Below are positions 36,452-46,107 of a DNA stretch of 64,000 bases, piece by piece. How positions within the stretch are numbered: the first letter of the stretch is position 1; every line of letters begins with the position of its first letter. The stretch is from Bin80 sp026708685 (GTDB lineage: Bacteria > Bacteroidota > Rhodothermia > Rhodothermales > Bin80): the NCBI GenBank assembly GCA_965200955.1, contig OZ241742.1, forward strand, positions 682,001 through 746,000. Direction: 5' to 3'. The translations under genes and the position numbers were made by a program. Below the pieces are notes generated by a model. The model was not told where the DNA came from, did not search any database, and saw nothing but the letters and a program-made list of their open reading frames with translations.

Positions 36452-37971
36452 AACCCCATACACCTGACATTCTTGATTGCCTTGCAAATTTGTCAAGTGA
36501 CGAGGTCTTTACTCCTCCCGCCTTTGCAAATTCAATGTTGGATCACCTCCCCGATCGAGTGTGGAAAGATCCTTCTTTGAAATGGCTTGATCCATGTTCA
36601 AAGACGGGAGTTTTTCTTCGTGAAGTGGCTCGGAGGTTAATGATTGGACTGGCATCAGCGATTCCTGATTATCATGAACGCCGTGAGCATATCTACCGAA
36701 ATATGCTTTATGGGATTGCGGTTTCGGAGTTGACTTCACTGATTTCGCGGCGTGCCTTGTATGAGTGCAAGGATGCTAGTCTTTCAAAGTATAGCATTGT
36801 AACGTTTGATGATCATGAGGGTAATATTCGGTTCCCTGAGGTGAACCTTGAAGGGAAGAATATGAAGGGGAGCAATCGTAGATTATCTGAGGCAAAGGCA
36901 AAGATTATCGAGGGGCGTGAAGCTCATCTTCATCCGTTCCTCTATATGGATTTACATGAAATATTTGGAGAAGACATGCAGTTCAATGTGATCATGGGCA
37001 ATCCTCCCTACCAGATGCAGGATGGAGGGGGTACGGGCAAAAGTGCTGTTCCGCTCTATAATTTATTCGTGGATCAAGCGAAAGAATACGAACCAGATTT
37101 ACTCACCTTCGTCATTCCAGCCCGATGGTATGCGGGAGGCAGAGGATTGGACAGTTTTAGGTCAGCTATGCTGTCGGATCGTAAGATTTCTTTATTGGTA
37201 GATTATCCGCGGTCTGAAATAATCTTCCCCAGTGTGACCATTGCTGGTGGTGTTTGTTTTTTTCTTCGCGATCAACAGTACAAAGGAGATTGCTTAGTAA
37301 TTCCCAATGGAGATCACAGTAAAGCAACACTAAGAATACTGAATGAACATGATGTTTTTATTAGAGATGAAATGGATGTTCAGATCCTTGAAAAAGTACA
37401 AAGAAAAGTGAAGGAGGACGGATGGAAGCCCATGAGTGAGATTGTACGCTCATCAAATTACTACGGAATACGTCCTCACCAGCTACCGCCATCCGTTTCA
37501 GATGAGCCAAAATCTTCAACTGATACTCTACTGGTTACAAAAGATGGTGATAAATATGTGCCATCTGTTGAGATTCCTAAAAATATCGAAACACTTCATT
37601 TATGGAAAGTGATTGTATCGAAAGCAAGTACTGGTACTGGAGGAGTATTGGACAAATCTGGAGTTCGTGTAGTGATTACAAAGCCACGAGTGATAGGCCC
37701 TCAAAGTATCTGTACAGAAACGTATCTCGTGATTGATTTCTTCTCCTCTCATGAACCAGCGGGGCGATTGTTGGATTATGTAAAATCACGATTTTTCCGA
37801 TTCCTTTTGTCCCTCAAAACGCCTACTCACAATCTTTCCCAGAAATGCTTTGAGTTTGTACCCTTCCTTCCATTGGATCGGAATTGGAATGACAAAATTC
37901 TCTATGACTTCTTTGATCTCACCGATCAAGAAATCGCTCATATCGAAAGCAAAATCAAGGTCATCAACTGA
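36448..37971 (+). CDS. Eco57I-type N6-adenine DNA methylase
   Basis: 507 residues. SDEVFTPPAFANSMLDHLP and WLDPCSKTGVFLREVA form motif I, and FNVIMGNPPYQMQDGG is the catalytic motif IV NPPY. The C-terminal half (from about residue 320) should read the target. Near its start, the DEVFTP...DHLP segment resembles the preceding protein, so the two methylases are paralogues. It starts with TTG overlapping the previous stop. The likely role is to protect self DNA in a restriction-modification system with the following helicase-nuclease. No separate HsdS-type specificity gene is seen. Confidence 0.88.
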   Translation: MKPHTPDILDCLANLSSDEVFTPPAFANSMLDHLPDRVWKDPSLKWLDPCSKTGVFLREVARRLMIGLASAIPDYHERREHIYRNMLYGIAVSELTSLISRRALYECKDASLSKYSIVTFDDHEGNIRFPEVNLEGKNMKGSNRRLSEAKAKIIEGREAHLHPFLYMDLHEIFGEDMQFNVIMGNPPYQMQDGGGTGKSAVPLYNLFVDQAKEYEPDLLTFVIPARWYAGGRGLDSFRSAMLSDRKISLLVDYPRSEIIFPSVTIAGGVCFFLRDQQYKGDCLVIPNGDHSKATLRILNEHDVFIRDEMDVQILEKVQRKVKEDGWKPMSEIVRSSNYYGIRPHQLPPSVSDEPKSSTDTLLVTKDGDKYVPSVEIPKNIETLHLWKVIVSKASTGTGGVLDKSGVRVVITKPRVIGPQSICTETYLVIDFFSSHEPAGRLLDYVKSRFFRFLLSLKTPTHNLSQKCFEFVPFLPLDRNWNDKILYDFFDLTDQEIAHIESKIKVIN

Positions 37972-38099
37972 CGATTTTTCTATGAATCTACTTGAGAACT
38001 TCGACAGATATAACCTCCCCACATCAGAAATCAACAATCTCAATTGATGACACTCAACTCATTTGTAATCACCATCACTCATTTGGAGATCCTTCATTG

Positions 38100-40535
38100 A
38101 TGAGTAGAAAATCCTCAAGTTCCCCCCACTCCATGCGAACTCCCAAGATTTACGCCTACACGTATGGAGAATACCAAAACAAACCCTGGGAGCATCGTAG
38201 CGGTGGGTGTGGGTGGATCAAGGTAGGCTATACGACCAAGGAAGATGTGTGGGAGCGTATCAAAGAGCAAACGGGTGCAAGTGTACCTGATGACATTATA
38301 CTGTTGTTAGAAAAGCGAGCGATCACAGATCAAGGAGAATCTTTCACCGACACGAAAGTACATCAGAAACTCATTGCAAACGGTGCTCATCGGGTACATA
38401 ATGAATGGTTTGAAGCAGAAAAAGACGAAGTAAAAATAGCCATTGCCCAAATCGTTCAAGGACGTAATATTAGTGCTTATGAGAGTTTCAATATGCGGCC
38501 AGAGCAACAAGAGGCGGTCAATATTACTGCGGCTTACTTCCGCAAACAGACAGATGACCAAGCTCGACACTTTCTCTGGAATGCCAAAATGCGGTTTGGT
38601 AAAACCTTTACCGCCTACCAGTTGGCACTGGAGATGGGCTGGACCAAGCTACTGATCCTTACTTATAAGCCAGCGGTAGAAGATTCCTGGAAAAGCGACC
38701 TTGAAGATCATCAAGATTTTGAGGGTTGGCAGTTTTTAGGGAAAGGACAAAGTTTTGAGCAGATTGATGAATCATCCCCTTATGTGTGGATGGTTTCGTT
38801 TCAAGATATCATGCAACGAGATGATGGTAAGGAGATCAAAGATCGACTTGAGTTAGTCTATGTGAATGAATGGGATTGTATCATCATTGATGAATATCAC
38901 TTCGGTGCATGGCGGACGGGGGCCAAAGAATTGTATGATTCCGATTCTTCCGAAGATGGAGATTTAGTTGAAGATTATGATACTAGTATATCACCTACCT
39001 CAGCCACTACATCAATTGAATCCCTGCACGGGAGACATCGACTTTATCTGTCGGGAACTCCATTTAGGGCCTTAGCAGAAGGGGAGTTTAGCGAAGATCA
39101 AATCTTTAACTGGACCTACGCAGATGAGCAGAGTGCCAAACAAGAATGGACTGAGGAGAAGAATCCCTACTCATCCATGCCACAACTCCAACTGTTCACC
39201 TATAAAATCAGCGATGCACTTCGCTCTCTGGCCGAGTCCGGTTTTGATGATGAGTTTGACCTGACGACCTTCTTCAAAGCCAAAATTCAGGATCGGATTC
39301 CATGTTTTTGCAAACAAACCGATGTTCAAAAGTGGGTTGACTGGTTACATAAGTCAGTCAATCCCAGAGAACCTTCAAGATATCCTGGACCTTTTGCAAA
39401 CCCCGAATTACGCGGATCGCTCAATCATACCGTTTGGCATATGCCTGATGTCAACTCTTGCAGAGCGATGAAGAAGCTTCTTGACAGTCCCCAAAATCCT
39501 TTCTTCCATGACTATAAAGTCATCTGTGCGGCTGGGGCAAGAGCGGGTGTAGGAATCAAAGCACTGGGTCCTGTCCGTGATGCTATTGGAGATGGTTCAA
39601 AAACAAAAACGATTACCTTAACATGCGGCAAGCTACTCACGGGCGTGACCGTCCCGCAATGGGGAGCTATCTTCATGCTCCGAGAAACCAGATCAGCCGA
39701 AACTTATTTTCAAGCTGCATTCCGTGTTCAATCTCCTTGGATTCGCCCAGTAGCAAATGATCCCCATGATAAAGAGATTGTAAAGCACCAAGCGTATATC
39801 TTTGATTTTGCACAGAATCGTGCCTTAGAAATGATCTATGGATTCTGTGCAAAGCAAGTCAATGCCAAAGAGAGTCAAGATGTCAAATCTGAAGTGCGCG
39901 ACTTTCTTAATTTTCTACCCATCCTTGCTTATAGCGATGGCAAACTCGTCAAACTGAATGAAACGGACCTCATGGATATAGCATCTTCTGGCATTGGATC
40001 TGCAATGCTGGCCAAACGATGGCAGTCTTCTCAATTAATCAATTTGGATGTTGCTACCCTGCAGAAAATTCTCAACAATGAAGAGCTCCTTCGTTCCTTA
40101 GAGAATATGGAAGCCTTCCGTGCTTTGCGTAAATTCACCTCCGAAATCATCAACGCTGAAGAATCAATTAAAAAAGCCAAGCGAACAGGTGGATCAGGTT
40201 CAGTAATATCTGATGAAAAAAGGAAGATGAATAAGCATCGTAAAGAAATAACCGAAGCTCTCTTGAAATTTCTGACAAGGGTTCCAGTATTTATGTACCT
40301 TACGGATTACAGAGAGGAAAGCCTTATTGATGTGATCCGAAACATAGAGCCTGCACTCTTTACAAAAGTCACTGGTTTGAAAATCAGCGACTTTGATGCA
40401 TTGTGTAAGATTGGCGTGTTCAATACTCAGGCCTTAAATCAATCCATCTATATGTTTAAGAGGCAAGAAGCTGCCAGCTTCCTAAACGAATCATTCTCCT
40501 CTGATGATGACATGAAGAATGTCATGACTGTCTAA
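38100..40535 (+). CDS. GIY-YIG (T5orf172-like) nuclease fused to an SF2 helicase
   Basis: About 811 residues from ATG 38100; ATG 38133 (MRTPKIYAYTYGEY) is also good and is matched by an ATG in the degraded copy. An N-terminal T5orf172/GIY-YIG domain has KIYAYTYGEY, GWIKVGYTTKEDVWERI and HNEWFEAEKDEV (closing glutamate). The SF2 helicase core has MRFGKTFTAYQLA (Walker A), IIIDEYHFGAWR (DEYH box), LYLSGTPFRAL (motif III) and ETYFQAAFRVQSPW (motif VI). This is the probable restriction subunit: translocation with nick or cut by the GIY-YIG domain. It follows the methylase by about 130 bases, in the same direction. Confidence 0.9.
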   Translation: MSRKSSSSPHSMRTPKIYAYTYGEYQNKPWEHRSGGCGWIKVGYTTKEDVWERIKEQTGASVPDDIILLLEKRAITDQGESFTDTKVHQKLIANGAHRVHNEWFEAEKDEVKIAIAQIVQGRNISAYESFNMRPEQQEAVNITAAYFRKQTDDQARHFLWNAKMRFGKTFTAYQLALEMGWTKLLILTYKPAVEDSWKSDLEDHQDFEGWQFLGKGQSFEQIDESSPYVWMVSFQDIMQRDDGKEIKDRLELVYVNEWDCIIIDEYHFGAWRTGAKELYDSDSSEDGDLVEDYDTSISPTSATTSIESLHGRHRLYLSGTPFRALAEGEFSEDQIFNWTYADEQSAKQEWTEEKNPYSSMPQLQLFTYKISDALRSLAESGFDDEFDLTTFFKAKIQDRIPCFCKQTDVQKWVDWLHKSVNPREPSRYPGPFANPELRGSLNHTVWHMPDVNSCRAMKKLLDSPQNPFFHDYKVICAAGARAGVGIKALGPVRDAIGDGSKTKTITLTCGKLLTGVTVPQWGAIFMLRETRSAETYFQAAFRVQSPWIRPVANDPHDKEIVKHQAYIFDFAQNRALEMIYGFCAKQVNAKESQDVKSEVRDFLNFLPILAYSDGKLVKLNETDLMDIASSGIGSAMLAKRWQSSQLINLDVATLQKILNNEELLRSLENMEAFRALRKFTSEIINAEESIKKAKRTGGSGSVISDEKRKMNKHRKEITEALLKFLTRVPVFMYLTDYREESLIDVIRNIEPALFTKVTGLKISDFDALCKIGVFNTQALNQSIYMFKRQEAASFLNESFSSDDDMKNVMTV

Positions 40536-40746
40536 ATCAGGTTCTAATGAAGATTCTAAATCCATCATGAGAAAAATGGACACAACTGCTACTGGTGATC
40601 AATGATGGGGTGTTTTAAGCGAACGCATCACATGAATGAATTTCTACTATACTTGATTGCATTGCATTCATCATGCTGAAACTCAACGACTCGGCTGTAA
40701 GCCTCTCTTTTCCCAACTCTTTAACACAGAGATTACTCTCTACTTG

Positions 40747-43700
40747 ATGCCTCATTTCTGTCACTTACACTGTCATACATCCTACTCACTGTTAGACGGA
40801 GCGGCCCGAATTGATCTGCTCATTGGTCAAGCGAAAAAACTCGGAATGTCTGCTCTGGGCATTTCGGATCATGGCAATTTATATGGCGTGCCAGAATTCC
40901 ACTCCATTGCAAAACGTAATGGTATTAATCCAATCATCGGATGCGAATTCTATCTGTGTGATAGTCCTATGGGGGAACGCAAAGACCGTAAACGATACCA
41001 TCAGATTCTGTGGGCTAAGAACGAAATCGGATATCGCAATCTGATCAAATTGTCGTCACTGTCATTTTTGGAAGGCTTTTATTTTAAGCCCAGAATTGAC
41101 TTTGATCTTCTTACAAAGTATCACGAAGGGCTGGTGGCTTCCACCTGCTGTATGCAGGGGCAGGTCCCTCAAGCAATTATTGAGGGTAATCTAACCGAGG
41201 CTCGGCGATTGCTGGAAAAGTATATCAATCTCTTTGGCACCGATGATTACTATGTTGAAATACAAGATCATGGAATTAAGGAGCAGGCCTTGATCAACGA
41301 GACGCTCCTCAAATGGGCAAATGAATATAATCTCAAGGTGTTTGCTACCAACGATGTCCATTACGTGAATAAAGAAGATGCATTCGCGCAAGACATCTTG
41401 CTTTGTCTTCAGACTGGGAAAGATTTTTATGACCCAAATCGTCTACGATTTGACAAGAAAGAATTCTATCTGAAGTCTTCAGACGAAATGCTCGCTTCCC
41501 TTGGTGGAAAACCTGAAGCGGCGCTATGGATGGAAAATAGCCTTGAGATAGCCGAAAAGTGCAAGTTTGAACTGCCGATGGGGAATCTCCTGATGCCCCA
41601 CTTTCAAATTCCAGAAGAATTTGGTGGGGATGCAGACAAGTACCTTAAACACATGGTGTTTCAAAGGGGCAAAAAACGTTATCCTGACTTTTCACAGGAG
41701 GTTCAAGATCGTCTGAATTATGAGCTCGGCATCATTCAGGAAATGAACTATGCCGGTTATTTTCTGATTGTTCAGGACTTCACCACGGCCGCCCGTGAAA
41801 TGGGAGTCTCGGTGGGGCCAGGACGCGGCTCTGCCGCGGGGAGTGCGGTTGCCTATTGTCTTGGCATTACGAATGTGGATCCTCTCAAATATGATCTACT
41901 GTTTGAGCGCTTCCTCAACCCCGAGCGCCTCTCTATGCCTGATATTGATATTGACTTTGATGATCTTGGGAGAGCAAAAGTCATTGATTATGTGGTTCAG
42001 AAATATGGTCGGCAGAATGTAAGCCAAATCGTTACATTTGGAACGATGGGAGCACGTACGGCCTTGCGCGATGTAGCACGTGTTCTTAAGATCCCACTCA
42101 AGGAAGCCGATCAAATTGCTAAAACGATCCCAGATGGAAAAGTGAGCTTGGATGTCGCGTTTGATACGGTGGATGAACTCAAGGAATTACTCAAGTCTGG
42201 CAGAGAAGAAATTCAAACGCTCTTCAATGCCTCACGGGCTCTGGAAGGATGTGCACGTCATACTGGAGTGCATGCTGCAGGTGTTATTATTGCTCCAGGT
42301 ATCGTAAGCGACTATGTTCCTGTTGCCACCACAAAAAACAAAGATGAACAGGTACTCACTACGCAATATGCAGGTGAGTGGGTAGAAGACTTTGGCCTGC
42401 TCAAAATGGATTTTCTTGGACTTTCCACATTGACAATCATCAATGATACGTGTGCCATCCTTGAAGATAGAATGGGAAGTGCTCCAGACATGGATGAGAT
42501 ACCATTGGACGATTCACGCACACTTGAACTCTTTCAAAAAGGAGACACCAGTGCGATCTTCCAATTTGAATCTGATGGGATGCGTAAATGGCTCGTTCAG
42601 TTGCAGCCTACATCCATAGATGATCTCATTGCTATGAATGCCCTCTATCGTCCTGGACCCATGGATATGATTCCAATCTATATTCGTCGAAAACATGGTA
42701 AGGAACCCGTAGACTATCCCCATGAATCCTTGGAGCCAGTCCTGAAAGCTACCTATGGAATACCGGTTTTTCAGGAGCAGGTGATGCAGATGGCCCAGGT
42801 CATGGGAGGATATTCTCTAGGAGCTGCTGACATACTGCGAAGGGCTATGGGGAAAAAGAAAAAATCCGAAATGCAAGCCCAACGCAATCGTTTTGTCGAA
42901 GGAGCCAGAGAACTTGGGGTCTCCAAAAAAACTGCTGACGAGGTATTTGATATGATGGATAAGTTTGCAGGTTATGGATTTAATAAATGCATTGAGGAAT
43001 CCACCTTGATTACCAGTGCAGATACAGGACTTCAAGTGCCTGTTCGCCAACTCCATGAAGAGGGCTGGAAAGATTTTCGTGTTTTTGCATTGTCTGAGGA
43101 AGGGGTTTTAGTTCCAAGGGGTATAGAAGCAGTCTATTATAATGGATACAAGGAAGTATTTGAACTGGTTACTCATAAGGGGTTGAGGATATCTGCGACA
43201 TCTACCCATCGATTTCGTGTTCATAAAGGGTGGAAGCGTTTAGAGTCGCTCAGCCTCGGTGATGAGGTTGCCATCAGTGCATCGTTGAATTCATATTCAT
43301 CTTCCGATCTTGATTCCTCAGGCAACTGCATGGTAGAGCCTACGGTCAAGGTGATTTGGGATACCATTGTACAAATCATTCCAAAAGGTCAAGCTCACAC
43401 CTATGATCTAACCGTTGCAGAAAATCACAACTACCTTGCCAGCGGCTTCATCGTCCATAATAGTCATAGTGTGGCCTATTCACTGGTTGCCTATCAAACG
43501 GCGTATCTAAAAGCCAACCATACAGCAGAGTTTATGGCGGCCGTATTATCCAACGTTTCAGGTGATTCCAAGAAATTTATTCTAATCCTTGATGAGACTC
43601 AACGCTTGGGCTTAAAGCCTCAACCACCATCGGTCACTTTCAGTAAAGAAAATTTTACCGTTGATCAAGAAGGTAGAATCCACTTTGGTCTATCGTCGGT

Positions 43701-44673
43701 CAAGGGAGTTGCACGAAATGCGGTGGATCATATCGTTTCGCGTAGGCAAGAGAAAGGACCCGCTAAATCTCTCTTCGAATTTGTTAAGCGCTTAGATCTT
43801 AAGATTCTCAATAAAAAATCCCTAGAATCTCTTGCACGTGTGGGTGCATTAGATCACTTGGGGGGCCATCGAGCTCAGATTGTAGAAGCCATTGAATTAG
43901 CGATTAATTATGCCGCCAAAGCTCAGAGGGAAGAAGAATCGGGACAGGGATTCCTGTTTGCTGATGCCGATTCGGAAACTTCACGCCCTGAACCTCAGCT
44001 TCCAGAATGTGAGCCGTGGTCTCACTCTAAAATGCTTGCAATAGAGCGCGAGCTGGCAGGATTTTATTTTTCTGGACATCCACTAGATGGATGGGAAATT
44101 GAGCAGCGTTCCAGCTCAAACATAAAATTGTCAGAGATCTCGGATGTTGCTATGACGACACCAAAAGCGTACCGAAAATCCTGCGGAATTCTGACCCAGA
44201 TCAAACTCAAGAGGACTCGAAAAGGGGAGTTAATGTCTACGGCTGTTCTGGAAGACCGTACCGGGCAAGCAGAAATTGTCTGCTTCCCGTCTACTCACGC
44301 TGAGGTGCAAGAGTATTTGAAAGAAAATTCTTTAGTGATGGTAGCAGGTGAGGTAGAGGATACGGGCGGAATGCCCAAAATCCTTGCGAACCAAATTACT
44401 CCATTAGACTTGATTCGAGGAGAACTTCTGGATAGGGTAGAAATCAATATTGATCTGGAGGAATCATCGGAGAAGGATATGAGAGACTTTATTCAACTGT
44501 GCAAAATGAACCCTGGTGAGAAAAAACTTGTTTTCAAGATCACATCCAAGGATCAAAACTTCACGCTTATCAGTGAAAAAATCAATATTGATACGACTCC
44601 TGAGTTGATGTCCTCTCTCATGTCTACCTTCGGACTTGAGAAGGTCCATCTTGAGTGGAAATATCAAAAATGA
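40747..44673 (+). CDS. dnaE: DNA polymerase III alpha subunit containing a mini-intein
   Basis: 1308 residues from ATG 40747 (MPHFCHLHCHTSYSLLDGAARI), which is the family start; an upstream start adds 30 unconserved residues. The PHP domain opens the protein, GPGRGSAAGSAVAYCLGI and MPDIDIDFDD mark the palm with catalytic aspartates, and a C-terminal OB-fold region is present. A 158-residue intein sits between GFNK and SHSVAY, in the helix that is nearly invariant in DnaE. Without it the protein would be about 1150 residues, normal for DnaE1. It leads an operon of five genes joined by 4-11 base overlaps. Confidence 0.97.
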   Translation: MPHFCHLHCHTSYSLLDGAARIDLLIGQAKKLGMSALGISDHGNLYGVPEFHSIAKRNGINPIIGCEFYLCDSPMGERKDRKRYHQILWAKNEIGYRNLIKLSSLSFLEGFYFKPRIDFDLLTKYHEGLVASTCCMQGQVPQAIIEGNLTEARRLLEKYINLFGTDDYYVEIQDHGIKEQALINETLLKWANEYNLKVFATNDVHYVNKEDAFAQDILLCLQTGKDFYDPNRLRFDKKEFYLKSSDEMLASLGGKPEAALWMENSLEIAEKCKFELPMGNLLMPHFQIPEEFGGDADKYLKHMVFQRGKKRYPDFSQEVQDRLNYELGIIQEMNYAGYFLIVQDFTTAAREMGVSVGPGRGSAAGSAVAYCLGITNVDPLKYDLLFERFLNPERLSMPDIDIDFDDLGRAKVIDYVVQKYGRQNVSQIVTFGTMGARTALRDVARVLKIPLKEADQIAKTIPDGKVSLDVAFDTVDELKELLKSGREEIQTLFNASRALEGCARHTGVHAAGVIIAPGIVSDYVPVATTKNKDEQVLTTQYAGEWVEDFGLLKMDFLGLSTLTIINDTCAILEDRMGSAPDMDEIPLDDSRTLELFQKGDTSAIFQFESDGMRKWLVQLQPTSIDDLIAMNALYRPGPMDMIPIYIRRKHGKEPVDYPHESLEPVLKATYGIPVFQEQVMQMAQVMGGYSLGAADILRRAMGKKKKSEMQAQRNRFVEGARELGVSKKTADEVFDMMDKFAGYGFNKCIEESTLITSADTGLQVPVRQLHEEGWKDFRVFALSEEGVLVPRGIEAVYYNGYKEVFELVTHKGLRISATSTHRFRVHKGWKRLESLSLGDEVAISASLNSYSSSDLDSSGNCMVEPTVKVIWDTIVQIIPKGQAHTYDLTVAENHNYLASGFIVHNSHSVAYSLVAYQTAYLKANHTAEFMAAVLSNVSGDSKKFILILDETQRLGLKPQPPSVTFSKENFTVDQEGRIHFGLSSVKGVARNAVDHIVSRRQEKGPAKSLFEFVKRLDLKILNKKSLESLARVGALDHLGGHRAQIVEAIELAINYAAKAQREEESGQGFLFADADSETSRPEPQLPECEPWSHSKMLAIERELAGFYFSGHPLDGWEIEQRSSSNIKLSEISDVAMTTPKAYRKSCGILTQIKLKRTRKGELMSTAVLEDRTGQAEIVCFPSTHAEVQEYLKENSLVMVAGEVEDTGGMPKILANQITPLDLIRGELLDRVEINIDLEESSEKDMRDFIQLCKMNPGEKKLVFKITSKDQNFTLISEKINIDTTPELMSSLMSTFGLEKVHLEWKYQK
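42988..43461 (+). other. DnaE mini-intein, 158 residues, no endonuclease
   Basis: It begins with Cys1 (CIEESTLITSADTG, block A), has SATSTHRFRVHKGW with the block B T-x-x-H, and ends with HTYDLTVAENHNYLASGFIVHN (blocks F and G: penultimate His, last Asn). The next extein residue is Ser. No LAGLIDADG or HNH motif is present, and at 158 residues it is just the splicing domain. It should remove itself from the DnaE precursor. Insertion is after GFNK, four residues downstream of the site of the cyanobacterial split DnaE intein (before CFNKSHS). Confidence 0.95.
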
Positions 44674-45095
44674 TCGTGAGTAAATCCAAAGTATTATTTG
44701 TTTGCACCCATAATTCTTCTCGATCTCAGATGGCGGAGGGTATCCTCCGACATCTGTATGACGACCACTATGAAGTCCATAGTGCAGGTACAGAGCCAGG
44801 AGGAGTGAGCCCATTTGCAGTCCGTGTGATGGAGGAAATCGGAATCAATATTCAGCATCATACATCCAAGGATGTCCATGAATTCCTTTCCATGTATCTT
44901 GATACCGTTATTACAGTTTGTGATTCCGCACAGGAACAATGCCCTTTTGTTCCAGCCAGAGTGAACCTGCACCGTCGTTTTGAAGATCCTCGTGCAACCA
45001 CTGGATCAGATGAAGAAAAGTTGGCTGCTTTTCGACGCGTTCGTGATGAAATTCATCTATGGGTTCAAGACTACTTCAAGCCTTCTTTTTCATGA
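44670..45095 (+). CDS. arsC: Arsenate reductase, thioredoxin-coupled LMW-PTP type
   Basis: 141 residues from ATG 44670, which overlaps the dnaE stop as ATGA. VLFVCTHNSSRSQMAEGIL is the CX5R P-loop, SAGTEPGGVSPFAV follows, and ITVCDSAQEQCPF supplies the further cysteines of the ArsC cysteine triad. FEDPRATTGSDEEKL is the acid-loop region. It reduces arsenate to arsenite using thioredoxin; some relatives are plain tyrosine phosphatases. No arsenite pump is adjacent, so the link to dnaE is by operon only. Confidence 0.87.
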   Translation: MIVSKSKVLFVCTHNSSRSQMAEGILRHLYDDHYEVHSAGTEPGGVSPFAVRVMEEIGINIQHHTSKDVHEFLSMYLDTVITVCDSAQEQCPFVPARVNLHRRFEDPRATTGSDEEKLAAFRRVRDEIHLWVQDYFKPSFS

Positions 45096-45424
45096 AACCT
45101 CGTTTTTGTGATGATGGATGCCGACCAGAATTAGATCTACATGGTTGTGCTGTGGATGAAGCACTGTCTCTTGTCCGCGAACTCATCTATGAATCTATTC
45201 GCTATGGTCGAAATTCAATCAAGATCATTCATGGAAAATCTACCACCGTCCCTAGAAAACGTACCATCAAATCTGCACTGACTGAATTAGTGGACAGTGA
45301 CGAATTCTCTACGTATGTGATTGACTCCTATAAATCAGAGGGGCATATGACGATTGCTCTGCGAAGAGCTGGGAGTCATCATCCTTCTGGCCGTATGTCT
45401 CTGAACTTGAATAATTTTCCATGA
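45092..45424 (+). CDS. Small Smr-domain protein
   Basis: 110 residues from ATG 45092, overlapping the arsC stop as ATGA. ELDLHGCAVDEALSLVREL gives the LDLHG box, and SIKIIHGKST the HGxG-like loop, of the Smr nuclease/DNA-binding domain. It lacks the MutS part, so it is a free-standing Smr protein. Smr domains bind or nick branched nucleic acid, or act on mRNA of collided ribosomes. It is the third gene of the dnaE operon. Confidence 0.85.
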   Translation: MKPRFCDDGCRPELDLHGCAVDEALSLVRELIYESIRYGRNSIKIIHGKSTTVPRKRTIKSALTELVDSDEFSTYVIDSYKSEGHMTIALRRAGSHHPSGRMSLNLNNFP

Positions 45425-46107
45425 GGCCCCTTATTGGAATTACTACATCATTTGACGGTAAGCAACAGCGTCTTGATGAAACCTATGTACAGGCAGTTAT
45501 TCAAGCAAATGGACAACCAATCCTTTTACCATTGGTGACCTCCGCACCAGAGGCTTTTCAACTATGTCATCTGATTCAAGGGCTTATCATTCCTGGTGGT
45601 CCAGGGATTTTGAAAAACTCTATTGGGGACTTTCCAAAAGAATTAGAATCCGTTCACCCGCGACGCTGGAAGTCAGATAACCTGATCCTTGATGTTGCCA
45701 TTGAACGAAATTTACCTATTTTAGGAATCTGCTATGGAATGCAACTGCTCAATGTTCGTGCGGGTGGATCATTGTATTCTGATGTTGAAAAGCAGAGTGC
45801 TAATGCATTTGTTCATAGCGAAAAACGGGGTGCAACCAATCATGATTTAGAGATCAACCCAGATAGTTTTTTTGTAGAGGTTTGGGATTCCATATTAACA
45901 GAAGTCAATACCCGTCATTTACAGGCGGTGTGTGATACCGGGCATGATTATATTGTTAGTGCACGAAGCAGTGATGGTACGGTTGAAGCCATTGAACGTA
46001 GCGATAGAACGCACATTGGTGTCCAGTTCCACCCAGAGCGTATGAGTGCATTTTCCTTATTCAAAAATCTGATTCAGCAGGCAGAAAATTACAGTGATGT
46101 TACGTGA
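45421..46107 (+). CDS. Class I glutamine amidotransferase-like hydrolase (PuuD type)
   Basis: 228 residues. PLIGITTSFDGKQQRLDETYVQAV is the start typical of gamma-glutamyl-GABA hydrolases. GICYGMQLLNVRAGGSLYSDV carries the nucleophile cysteine, and HIGVQFHPERMS the catalytic histidine and glutamate. It likely hydrolyses a gamma-glutamyl amide. It overlaps the Smr gene as ATGA and the next gene by 11 bases. No polyamine genes are nearby, so the natural substrate is open. Confidence 0.9.
   Translation: MRPLIGITTSFDGKQQRLDETYVQAVIQANGQPILLPLVTSAPEAFQLCHLIQGLIIPGGPGILKNSIGDFPKELESVHPRRWKSDNLILDVAIERNLPILGICYGMQLLNVRAGGSLYSDVEKQSANAFVHSEKRGATNHDLEINPDSFFVEVWDSILTEVNTRHLQAVCDTGHDYIVSARSSDGTVEAIERSDRTHIGVQFHPERMSAFSLFKNLIQQAENYSDVT

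Noticed and set aside
42988..43461. Insertion in dnaE as an ordinary lineage-specific loop
   Set aside because: It has Cys1, a block B TxxH, the terminal His-Asn and a Ser +1, which together identify an intein.
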